Source: Chrysopilus asiliformis (lineage: Eukaryota; Arthropoda; Insecta; Diptera; Rhagionidae). Taken from it: a DNA stretch of 64,000 bases. The notes beneath the pieces were generated by a model that was given only the letters and a program-made list of their open reading frames with translations, searched no databases and was not told the origin of the DNA. The stretch lies in NCBI GenBank assembly GCA_964034945.1, contig OZ035960.1, forward strand, positions 47,161,002 through 47,225,001, given 5' to 3'. Both the position numbers and the translations under genes were made by a program. Positions 43,180-52,064 of the stretch are shown piece by piece; within the stretch, counting starts at the first letter, position 1, and each line of letters opens with the position of its first letter.

Positions 43180-44473
43180 CAGGGTGTTCCAAAAAAAATG
43201 ACCTCCAGATAAATAATCATAAAATTTTTATTTCTCGACAAAAACAGTTTTTTTTAAATGGGAATAATACACCACACTTCCGGGTATTAACATTTTTAAT
43301 TTGTTTCGAAGTGGCCTCCTTGTGCTTCGATACAGAGCGTCAAACGTTTCCGAAAATTTTTCGTTGCGCCACGCAGCTCTTCCGGGGACAATCGGTCCCA
43401 CTCCTTGCGCAGGGATTGCTTCAGCGCCCCTAAACTTTTGTGGGGCTTAGAGCAGGCTCTGGCTTCCAAAATCGACCACACGCTGTAATCCATCGGATTA
43501 AGATCTGGCGAGTAGGGCGGCCATTCTTGAGATGTGATAAAATCTGGAAAATGGTCCTTGCACCACTTTTGTGTCATTATTGCCTTGTGGGCCGGAGCAG
43601 AGTCCTGCTGAAAAATCCAATTTGCATCGCCGAAGTGCTGCTGGGCCCACGGAAGTACCACGGCCTCAAGAATGTCACGGCGGTACACTTCTTGGTTGAT
43701 TTTGACCCCTTCATCCACGAAAACCAGAGGAGTCTTGCCGCTGGCACAAATCCCTCCCCAAACCATGACCGACTGCGGTTTTTGGCGGTGTTCGACGATT
43801 GCCGAGGACCCGGGAGCCTCTGCGGACCAGCTTCTGTCATTTTGATGGTTGTGGGCCTGCTCTACGTTGAACAGCTTCTCGTCGGTGAAAACGACGCGCT
43901 CCAAATCCAGAGGTGCGTGGCGGAGCAGGAGTCGTTTGCATCTTTCGAGCCGCACGCGTTTGTTTTGGTCGGTGAGGAGCTGGACTTTTTGGAGCTTGTA
44001 GGGCTTGAGCTTGAGGTCCTCTTTAACTATTCTGTGGACGGATGTGTTGGTTATTCCGGTTTCACGGGAGATTTTCCTCATTGAAACTCTCGAATTTCGC
44101 CTGACGCGCTCTCGGATGAGTTCCCGATTCTTAGCGGTTCTGACGGTGCGCTTTCTGCCGCTTCCTGGACGTCGACCAGCATGGCCAAGCTCCTCAAATC
44201 GTTTGATGGCCCTCCTGACATTTGACTTGTCGATGCCAAGCGTTCGCGCAATGTCGCAGTAGCGTTTTCCTAACCCAAATAACGTCAAAATCTTTTCACT
44301 TTGATTCGACATCGGAAAAAAGTATCTTAAATCTTATGGAAAATTATGAAAAAAAACAATTAGGTAGTATTCTTAATGGAGAATCGAACAGAAATGTAAA
44401 AAAATTCCAAACTTGAAAAGCTTTCGTGCTAGGATAAATGCAAATTAGAGGTCATTTTTTTTGGAACACCCTG
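43180..44473 (-). mobile_element. Full-length DD37D (maT-like) transposon, 1294 bp
   Basis: Perfect TIRs of about 26 bp: CAGGGTGTTCCAAAAAAAAT followed by GACCTC on both ends. TA duplication at 43178-43179 and 44474-44475. One uninterrupted transposase frame. It is inserted in a T4 repeat. Confidence 0.93.
43296..44312 (-). CDS. Transposase of the Tc1/mariner superfamily, DD37D, 338 aa
   Basis: An N-terminal pair of HTH segments (about residues 6-45 and 70-100, including GKRYCDIARTLGIDKSNVRR and SMRKISRETGITNTSVHRIV) is separated by a GRRPGSGRKR basic linker. The catalytic triad is Asp144 in VFTDEKLFNVEQ, Asp237 in IFQQDSAPAHKA and Asp275 in SPDLNPMDYSVW, with 37 residues between the second and third, the maT/DD37D spacing. 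VMVWGGI is the usual conserved strand. ATG at 44312, no stops or shifts. 338 residues fits the family. Base composition is clearly more GC-rich than its surroundings, as expected for a recent arrival. Likely capable of encoding a full transposase; activity unknown. Confidence 0.93.
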   Translation of the reverse strand: MSNQSEKILTLFGLGKRYCDIARTLGIDKSNVRRAIKRFEELGHAGRRPGSGRKRTVRTAKNRELIRERVRRNSRVSMRKISRETGITNTSVHRIVKEDLKLKPYKLQKVQLLTDQNKRVRLERCKRLLLRHAPLDLERVVFTDEKLFNVEQAHNHQNDRSWSAEAPGSSAIVEHRQKPQSVMVWGGICASGKTPLVFVDEGVKINQEVYRRDILEAVVLPWAQQHFGDANWIFQQDSAPAHKAIMTQKWCKDHFPDFITSQEWPPYSPDLNPMDYSVWSILEARACSKPHKSLGALKQSLRKEWDRLSPEELRGATKNFRKRLTLCIEAQGGHFETN

Positions 44474-44490
44474 TATAATATTTTCTTTTA

Positions 44491-44683
44491 TTGGAATTTC
44501 TCGGCTTATAGGTAATTAAAAAAAAATAACAAAATGTTATATTATTTTAGTGAATGTTTTCACATCCAACCCAACAGGTGAGGCATTTTCTGAGGGGAAT
44601 TTGGGATGTGAAAACATCCACTAAAATAATATAACATTTTGTTATTTTTTTTTAATTACCTATAAGCCGAGAAATTCCACTAT
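44491..44683. mobile_element. Foldback repeat with 75-bp arms
   Basis: The left arm, from TGGAATTTCTCGGCTTATAG to GTTTTCACATCC, is the inverted complement of 44608-44683 with a single difference seen (GAATG versus GGATG). A loop of about 40 bp lies between. It adjoins the right end of the DD37D transposon with 15 bp in between. No duplication determined. Confidence 0.8.
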
Positions 44684-44810
44684 AATTCAATGCTAGAAAG
44701 GTTGCGTAAAAACAATGAAACAGAAATGATTCAATGTTTAAACACAAAAAGTTGTTTTCTACATTTTCTGCTTTAAAGGTTTTTACGTATCTTTTACGAT
44801 TCTCAAGATA

Positions 44811-45058
44811 AAGTAATCCCCCCAACTGCGCGGTAGATACGTTCCACAAAAATAGCGCGCAAGCCGAAACCGCGCACTGTGAACCCTACTTTGTATGAAA
44901 TTTTGGGGTTAGGAACATGTTTTTTAAACGAACATTATAAAAAAAACCGGGCAGCTGCGAAATTTTTACCGCGCAGTTCGAAGTTTTGGTATTAAAAACT
45001 TAACCGCGCAGTTGCGAAACCGCGCAGTCGCGAAACCGCGCAGTTGGAGGGATTACTG
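44811..45058. mobile_element. pogo/Tigger-like MITE, 248 bp
   Basis: TIR AAGTAATCCCCCCAACTGCG against, on the minus strand, CAGTAATCCCTCCAACTGCG. TA at 44809-44810 and 45059-45060. Repeated AACCGCGCAGT words inside (44866, 45002, 45019, 45034). Matches 19673 and 37875 in design. Confidence 0.75.
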
Positions 45059-45060
45059 TA

Positions 45061-46552
45061 TCTGAAAAAAAAAAATATTTTTTACATGTTTATATAGAGA
45101 AGTTTAAACTCCCATCCAGATCTTTTGTGAAAGTCATTTTGAATCTCGGGATCGAAAATTGTGGTTTCCTTTCAAAAAACTTTTCCAGTTCCACATCGTT
45201 CCAATTTAAATTTAATTTCACTGTATTATTCCATTGTGGCCATGAAAAATCTGGTATACCTACTAGAATAGAAAGAGTTTCGACAGAAACAGAAAATATT
45301 CCATTATTATCAAAATAAAATGTAATATTCTAATCTCTTAGCTTCAAAACAGCGATCCGAATTATGTAGTTATACAATTACCTTACATGAGATCTTACTT
45401 CCTTACCAATATAACGGTAACTGACCTCCTTTAAGTCGCATTCGCAAAACTTCTCTTTTCATGAAAGTCAGAAAACGTATTAATCACTTCCGCGAAGTTA
45501 TGAAAGCCCCTTTGAAATATGGGGACACATTTTTCATTCGACAGATTACTTTGAATTAGAAGACAAGTTAAGATTCAAAGTCTATGGAGTGATATAGAAT
45601 TTACAAGTGTTCCTCATGTATTCATACTAAGTTACAATTTTGTAAGTGCGCCCGACAGGTAGGTCATCATTAACTAAACGAAAGCCTCTCAGAATCACAG
45701 TTAAACTTTTTAATGACTATCCTAGCCCCACGACCAGATAGCATTGTAGCTTACCAACCCCGCCTGTATTTCGTTCGTTAGGAGTTCATTTGAGAACCGG
45801 AAGAAGAAATTGAAAAATCGACATGGTATCTTATAAATCATTCATAAGGACAAAATGTACCAAAGGATCTGCTTCAATCATCTTCGCTTTTATACCGGTT
45901 AGGAGGAATTGATTTATATGAGTGTATGGTCTACTTTGATGGCTTATACCACACAGCTTCAAGATGCTCGCCAGACGAAATTCTTTCATTTTGCATGGCA
46001 CAGCCTACTGGAAGACGCACAGATGAGGAATTTCGATATGTGAGATGAGTTCATGCCAGTTCATTCCCTTTAAATATAAGTCAAGTATCATAAGCAAAAA
46101 ACAGTTAAATATTAATGGGTCGACTTAGCTCGGATGCTCACAGGGGCAAATGACGCTGGTTTCACCTTTGGGAAACCACAATGCAACCTATATATATGGA
46201 AGAATGGATTTGAGTGAGGCGGTCTAAAAAAGGTGAAAAAACGCTGCCAAAGTGTGAAAAGAATATTATTTAAAGAAATATGTGCCACCGACAGGATGAA
46301 GAATTTTGCATGCTGACTAAACCTGACTGTCATACAAGAAGTCAAATATCGCATCTTACAAAGGTTTCGTGCATCAAATATCAACGGGGTTCATTCTAAA
46401 TGTTTATAAATTTTCGGTTCGATTTAGTAAAATGTTTCTAAGATAAATAAAAAAAAAGACAAAATTTATTCACCGTTCACAAGATGTTTCGGGCATTCGT
46501 ATGATGTCCAAGGTCGCTTGTAATTGGAATAATTTCTATTAATAAACATAAG
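45061..46552. other. Spacer, nothing firm
   Basis: The first 60 bp may be the tail of the T4 copy. From 45300 to 46550 base composition is mixed and looks single copy. A minus-strand open frame (46112-46384) has no signature. No element ends or exons supported. Confidence 0.3.
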
Positions 46553-46820
46553 GAAAGCTACAATTGCCTGGTGGCAATCATCAAATACTCAAATAGAGTC
46601 AGACATTTAAAAAAAATCCATTTGTATGGGAGAGGGGGGAAGCAGTTGTCCGATTGGATTTTGATGTGTGGATGCGTTATGTAAAATACTATTCTAAACA
46701 CATTTTAGCTTTATAAATTTTTCAATATGACTCACCGATTTCGAGAAAATTGCAAAAAACTTTTTCGTTTGTATGGGGGAGGAGGGATGAAATGGTCCGA
46801 TTTTGCCCGTTCAAGAACTA

Positions 46821-47002
46821 ATGCTGCGTTTACACGAATGACAAATTTGTCATTTTTTTGTCATAAATTGTCATTATCATGTAAATAGTATCATTTTTGT
46901 CATTATTTCTGTCAGAAAAATGACAATCTGTCATAAAAGAATGAACTTGTCCATTCTTTTATGACAGATTGTCATTATCTGTCATTCGTGTAAACCCAGC
47001 AT
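46821..47002. mobile_element. MITE with TGACAAATTTGTCA words, 182 bp
   Basis: TIR ATGCTGCGTTTACACGAATG against, on the minus strand, ATGCTGGGTTTACACGAATG. TA at 46819-46820 and 47003-47004 (TWA also possible). The interior repeats TGTCATT and its complement, including TTGTCATTTTTTTGTCATAA and ATTCTTTTATGACAGATTGT. It is nested in the T1 copy. Confidence 0.75.
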
Positions 47003-47098
47003 TAGCCGAGCCATTTACGAGGAACTGTACAAAATTTCAAGTCTCTAGCATAATCCTCTCGAAAGTTATGGTGTTCACGAGCGGACAGACGGACATAC

Positions 47099-48510
47099 AG
47101 ACAGACAGATAGACAGACAGATAGACAGACAGATAGACAGACAGATAGACAGACAGATAGACAGACAGATAGACAGACAGATAGACAGACAGATAGACAG
47201 ACAGATAGACAGACAGATAGACAGACAGATAGACAGACAGATAGACAGACAGATAGACAGACAGATAGACAGACAGATAGACAGACAGATAGACAGACAG
47301 ATAGACAGACAGATAGACAGACAGATAGACAGACAGATAGACAGACAGATAGACAGACAGATAGACAGACAGATAGACAGACAGATAGACAGACAGATAG
47401 ACAGACAGATAGACAGACAGATAGACAGACAGATAGACAGACAGATAGACAGACAGATAGACAGACAGATAGACAGACAGATAGACAGACAGATAGACAG
47501 ACAGATAGACAGACAGATAGACAGACAGATAGACAGACAGATAGACAGACAGATAGACAGACAGATAGACAGACAGATAGACAGACAGATAGACAGACAG
47601 ATAGACAGACAGATAGACAGACAGATAGACAGACAGATAGACAGACAGATAGACAGACAGATAGACAGACAGATAGACAGACAGATAGACAGACAGATAG
47701 ACAGACAGATAGACAGACAGATAGACAGACAGATAGACAGACAGATAGACAGACAGATAGACAGACAGATAGACAGACAGATAGACAGACAGATAGACAG
47801 ACAGATAGACAGACAGATAGACAGACAGATAGACAGACAGATAGACAGACAGATAGACAGACAGATAGACAGACAGATAGACAGACAGATAGACAGACAG
47901 ATAGACAGACAGATAGACAGACAGATAGACAGACAGATAGACAGACAGATAGACAGACAGATAGACAGACAGATAGACAGACAGATAGACAGACAGATAG
48001 ACAGACAGATAGACAGACAGATAGACAGACAGATAGACAGACAGATAGACAGACAGATAGACAGACAGATAGACAGACAGATAGACAGACAGATAGACAG
48101 ACAGATAGACAGACAGATAGACAGACAGATAGACAGACAGATAGACAGACAGATAGACAGACAGATAGACAGACAGATAGACAGACAGATAGACAGACAG
48201 ATAGACAGACAGATAGACAGACAGATAGACAGACAGATAGACAGACAGATAGACAGACAGATAGACAGACAGATAGACAGACAGATAGACAGACAGATAG
48301 ACAGACAGATAGACAGACAGATAGACAGACAGATAGACAGACAGATAGACAGACAGATAGACAGACAGATAGACAGACAGATAGACAGACAGATAGACAG
48401 ACAGATAGACAGACAGATAGACAGACAGATAGACAGACAGATAGACAGACAGATAGACAGACAGATAGACAGACAGATAGACAGACAGATAGACAGACAG
48501 ATAGACAGAC
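47099..48510. repeat. Uninterrupted (GACAGACAGATA)n array, about 118 copies
   Basis: By eye every 60-base line from 47101 to 48480 is identical, so the 12-mer repeats exactly about 118 times over 1.41 kb without a visible substitution. The unit length is a multiple of three, which opens frames of about 490-500 codons on the minus strand (YLSV or ICLS repeats). These are not genes. It lies at the same place as the short GACAGACG tracts of the other T1/T2 copies. Confidence 0.95.
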
Positions 48511-48640
48511 TGACGGACGTACATGCAGAAATCAAAATCTTTTGTCATCCCTAACACCCTGGTGTACGATGATTGGTTCGCTGCGTTACAAACAGTAAAC
48601 TAAATCTAATATACTTCTATATAATATATCATATAGAGTA

Positions 48641-50481
48641 TAAAGATTTCAACATGACATCGTTTGAAAAATTTCGGACCCGCAATATTATTATAATGTA
48701 TGTATGTAACTGCAAAACGACAAAAACTAGCCACGAGCGTAAATTTCTGATGAGATTACTTTACTGTACTGGGAGTAAATTTATGTAGGAAAGTCAATTT
48801 TGTTCTATATCCCGGATTATAACGGAATTTCTAGCTATTGGTTCCGAAAACGAGCAAGAATGAATAAACAAATCCCCGAAAGCCGCAACTTGTTAACCAC
48901 ATCGAATGGGCCCAAACTTTAATATATCGCTGAATCGTGTTTCGTTTCAGTTTCTATCCCTGAAATTCCGCCCATTTTTTTATCCACACTGGGAGCACCA
49001 CACCGTCAGTCCGTACCATTTTTACCGTTTTTATGTTAAAACACAAGTGGCGCTTTGGTGTCTATACAAATGGCGGTATTTTCTCGGCTAAAAATATGTA
49101 AATGTGTACTCGAGACAAACAGAAAACGGAAAAAACTACCCGTAAACCATTCTTGTGTTAACGGGGAGGGAAATTTTATTCGATATGAGGTGCACGGATC
49201 TAATAGTAAAGGGTTATATTCGTATTGCGGGTGTAGTTCTAGCAAAAGAATATCTTAGCATGGAAGGAAATCGTGGAGGAAAATTTTTATCATCCCTTAG
49301 AGTGGCTGATTGTATTCAGTGGGCTACAAGCTGCGGAATGGAGTTAAGGGTGGCGTGAGTGCGGGTGGATGCCATGAGGTGTTTGCTGTTCGAAAGTAAC
49401 ACAATTCACCACTTTGCACGTGATTTGATATCGAGTCTCGTATGGAATCTTTCAGGGATCATAAGACGTACAGACTTTTGAACTATAAGCCAGTGGTTGC
49501 TTCGGTGTTCAAAGCATAGGGGGTTTTTATTTTGACGCCACTGGGATGACATCTTCTGGGCTGGGATATTGTGGTGGTGGTGAGATTGTTTCTGGGTTCA
49601 AGCTTCAGGCTTCGAAGGCATAAAATTTCAATAACCGTCACATAGGCTAGTGAAAGGAAGTGTTCAAGGGTCTTGGCGTTCCATTCGTGGGTGGACTATA
49701 ATAGTGGGACGATATCTCCTTTCGCTACTATTACTTATGTTTTTATGTGCAGCATGGTGAGCATATTTTCACATAACGGCGAGTACATGTCGAGTTTATG
49801 TATGGTGGATAGAGTCACTACATGAAACTTTTATTTCTCATTTTGTTTGTTTGCTTCAATACCGGAGGCTGTTGAGCTCCCCAAGGTAAATAGTGAAGTT
49901 GTGACTAGCGAATATGCCATACAGAGAAAAATATATCAGAACCTGTACAGAAATGGGGATACTTTTCAACATTGCACCTGGTTTATGGTTTTTATTCAGA
50001 TGCGATGTGTCTGGATATCTGTGAAAGTTGAATGTACCTCGATTACTATTTCCTCATTTCTGTCTCTATTCCTATTTGCTAGCTTCTATATATATTCTTT
50101 GCGCTCTAATATTCCTGTAATGCCTGTTGAAACCCCTTGAGACGCCAATAGACTGAGTTCGTCCTGTTACTATGGTTCACAAAGATTTTTCAGATTAAAA
50201 AAAAAACACAGAACTTCTTCAGGAATTAATACTGAATGGATTTTCAGAATATCTTTGGAAAATGTATATTGTCTGTAATTTTACTCTCAGTTTATTTTAG
50301 ATTTAACATCACTCTGTTCAGACGAACTTTGTTGAGCCGTTACTGTAAACTATCATTTGTAGTGGTATTAACAAGATTAGATTTTAGAAAAAATAAAAAA
50401 AAGTGCCTACATTTTCAATACAAAACTTTGAACGTGGATGCTAAAATCTTTTGAAGAAAGCTTTTTCACAATACAAATAAG
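48641..50481. other. Single-copy looking region, no gene supported
   Basis: Base composition is less AT-rich around 48950-49720. Short frames (48906-49091, 49036-49258, 49155-49358, 49847-50140) overlap, lack ATG or lack splice frame closure. One frame near 49860 reads PEAVELPKVNSEVVTSEYAI before possible donors but has no recognised family. Could include exons of an unrecognised gene; evidence too thin. Confidence 0.3.
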
Positions 50482-50595
50482 TAGTGATGGGAAGCGTTAT
50501 CGTAGCGTAGAGAAATAACGAAGTGATTTTCCGGATTTTGCTTCAAACATCATTATAAAAAATTAATTTTTTAAAGTAAAAAAAAAATGAAACAT

Positions 50596-51205
50596 AAGAA
50601 AAGCTACAATTGCCAGTGGCCAATCGTCAAATACTCTATACAATGACAGACCAAATGTTTATTTGAAAAAAGTATTTGTATAACAGAGAGGGAAAGGAGT
50701 GGTTCAACTGGATTTTAATGCATAAATAAGATATGTAAAATCATGTTTTAAACTCATTTCATGTTAATGAATTTTTCGATACGATCTACAGTTTTTTGGG
50801 AAAACAGAAAACAAGTATTCCATTTATATGGGCTAGGAGCAGTAGTTCGATTGGATTTTGATGTATACACAGAAAGAAAAAAAATAGTTAAAACTGCGTC
50901 AACCTACGAGAATAGTGCTTTAACCATGCTTACGTGGTAAAATCTTCTCAAAACTTACTACACACGTACTTAATCCAACTATTACAAACATTTTTGACCA
51001 TTTAATAGTTGAATTAAGTGCGCTTGTAGTAAGTTTTGAGAAGAATAAGCATGGCTAAACAACTATTTTCGTAGGTCGATGCAATTTTAACAATTTTTAC
51101 TATTTATGTCTTTCTGTGTAGATGAATTATGTAAAATTCTATTCTAAATACATTTTTTACCATTATAAAGTTTTCAATATGACTCACCGTTTTCGTTACA
51201 TTTTT
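50596..51205 (+). repeat. T1 repeat copy, partial, without GACAGACG tract
   Basis: AAAAGCTACAATTGCCAGTG, CAAATACTCTATACAATGAC, TTCGATTGGATTTTGATGTA, then (after a MITE) TATGTAAAATTCTATTCTAA and CTCACCGTTTTCG. The second half, with the tandem tract and TATAGAGTATAAA end, is missing. Confidence 0.7.
50868..51118. mobile_element. TA-flanked MITE, CACAGAAAGA ends, 251 bp
   Basis: Left CACAGAAAGAAAAAAAATAG, right (minus strand) CACAGAAAGACATAAATAGT, inverted similarity over about 120 bp. TA at 50866-50867 and 51119-51120. The T1 word TTTTGATGTA...GATGAATTATG closes when it is removed. Confidence 0.8.
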
Positions 51206-51346
51206 CGTTAAGTTGTTCGTTACGTTGTTCGTTAAGTTTTTCGTTATTGTAACGGAGTTTAATTTCTAAAATGTTATAACGTAACTTTGAAGAAAATACC
51301 AGAAAATCGTTTCGTTATTTCGTTACGAAAATGTTTCCCATCTCTG

Positions 51347-51820
51347 TATTGTAGTTATTTTCGTGATCATTTGTGGCAATGCATAATATGATCAAATTTT
51401 CCGATTTTGTTTTTATGTTTTGCGGCCATATTTGATCACAACCTGTTTACACTCGGTATCGTAATTGGGTTAACATAATTTCAAGATTCGCAAAAAAGAT
51501 TTTATTAAAATATTGAATTTTATAAAATATAAAGCAGTTTTGCTGATATCATTTACACTCTTAGGGTATTTTATGGTGTTTTGAGTTTTCACGAGATTTC
51601 ACTTTGCTGCACCTTCTCAAAGATTTTAGGAACGTTTAGTTTTTACGAAAATATTTTTATTATGCGAAACCCAAAGGTTGAGTATGGCCATGCGAAATGC
51701 AAAAAAGCTGTCTTTAGAAAAACCTATATCAGCCGCATCCCGTTATCTTTCCAAAAAAAATGAGTTCCATTTTGAAATTATTCAAGCAAAAAATGCAAGG
51801 GCATCTAATGTCTTAAAAAT
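51347..51820. other. Spacer, nothing recognised
   Basis: AT-rich. A plus frame at 51581-51763 is not supported. The region from about 51780 may be the 3' untranslated part of the candidate small gene below. Confidence 0.3.
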
Positions 51821-52038
51821 TCAACAAAAATTTGTCGCAGCCACCTAGAAAAGAAAACAAAATCATCAGCAGAAATATGCACTCATTAATTTAAATAATA
51901 AATAAATACTTTCCTCATTACGGCTGACGAATTGACAGATCCGATGAGAAAATTCTTCCTGTCAGAAATAATCCAGCTAGACTCAATTTTCCACATTTTT
52001 CCACGTTTTTTTGCTCGTTCTATTACCGACATTTTCAT
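51821..52038 (-). CDS. Candidate small spliced gene, 50 aa, unknown
   Basis: Minus strand: exon 52038-51910 reads MKMSVIERAKKRGKMWKIES and on to SSAVMRK. The donor AAA|GTATTT is followed by a 65-nt intron (51909-51845) with an ATTAATGA branch-like site and a strong TTTGTTTTCTTTTCTAG acceptor. A short exon VAATNFC-stop (51844-51821) follows. Intron size and acceptor are typical of flies, and a further acceptor (AAATTTTTAG, about 52064) lies upstream of the ATG with an in-frame stop, as for a 5' untranslated exon. Without splicing the frame would end a few codons later. No family recognised, no polyadenylation signal seen. Could be chance. Confidence 0.3.
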
Positions 52039-52064
52039 ATACTAGTTTTCAGTTCAATTACACC

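Larger units (their letters stand above)
46553..48640 (+). repeat. T1 repeat copy with a giant 12-mer array
   Basis: Order: GGAAAGCTACAATTGCCTGG, CATTTGTATGGGAGAGGGG, GTCCGATTGGATTTTGATG, TTTGCCCGTTCAAGAACTA, then a MITE (46821-47002). After it come TTAGCCGAGCCATTTACGAG, CGAAAGTTATGGTGTTCACG, the 12-mer array, CCTGGTGTACGATGATTGG, GCGTTACAAACAGTAAACTA and ATATCATATAGAGTATAAAG. Without array and MITE the element would be about 0.5 kb. Confidence 0.85.
50482..51346. mobile_element. hAT-like MITE rich in TTCGTTA words, host of a T1 copy
   Basis: Left TAGTGATGGGAAGCGTTATC, right (minus strand) CAGAGATGGGAAACATTTTC. Both are followed by CGTA(A/G)CG and AGAAATAACGAA or GAAATAACGAAAC and a shared CGGAAAA-like block. 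TTCGTTA is repeated at 51198-51245. The 8-bp duplication is not visible. A T1 copy (50596-51205) and within it a TA-MITE are nested. A truncated relative is at 650-735. Confidence 0.6.

Noticed and set aside
43440..44084. 214-codon plus-strand frame
   Set aside because: Antisense shadow of the intact DD37D transposase, favoured by its higher GC content.
47099..48510. CRISPR-like array
   Set aside because: Units are contiguous 12-mers without spacers in an insect genome; it is a microsatellite.
47037..48557. Open frames of about 490-500 codons (YLSV/ICLS repeats)
   Set aside because: They are translations of an exact 12-mer microsatellite whose unit is a multiple of three; no start context, no domain and no splice support.
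49847..50140. 97-codon plus frame starting at TTG
   Set aside because: No ATG, no recognisable family, and the T-rich second half looks like intron; noted only as a weak exon possibility.
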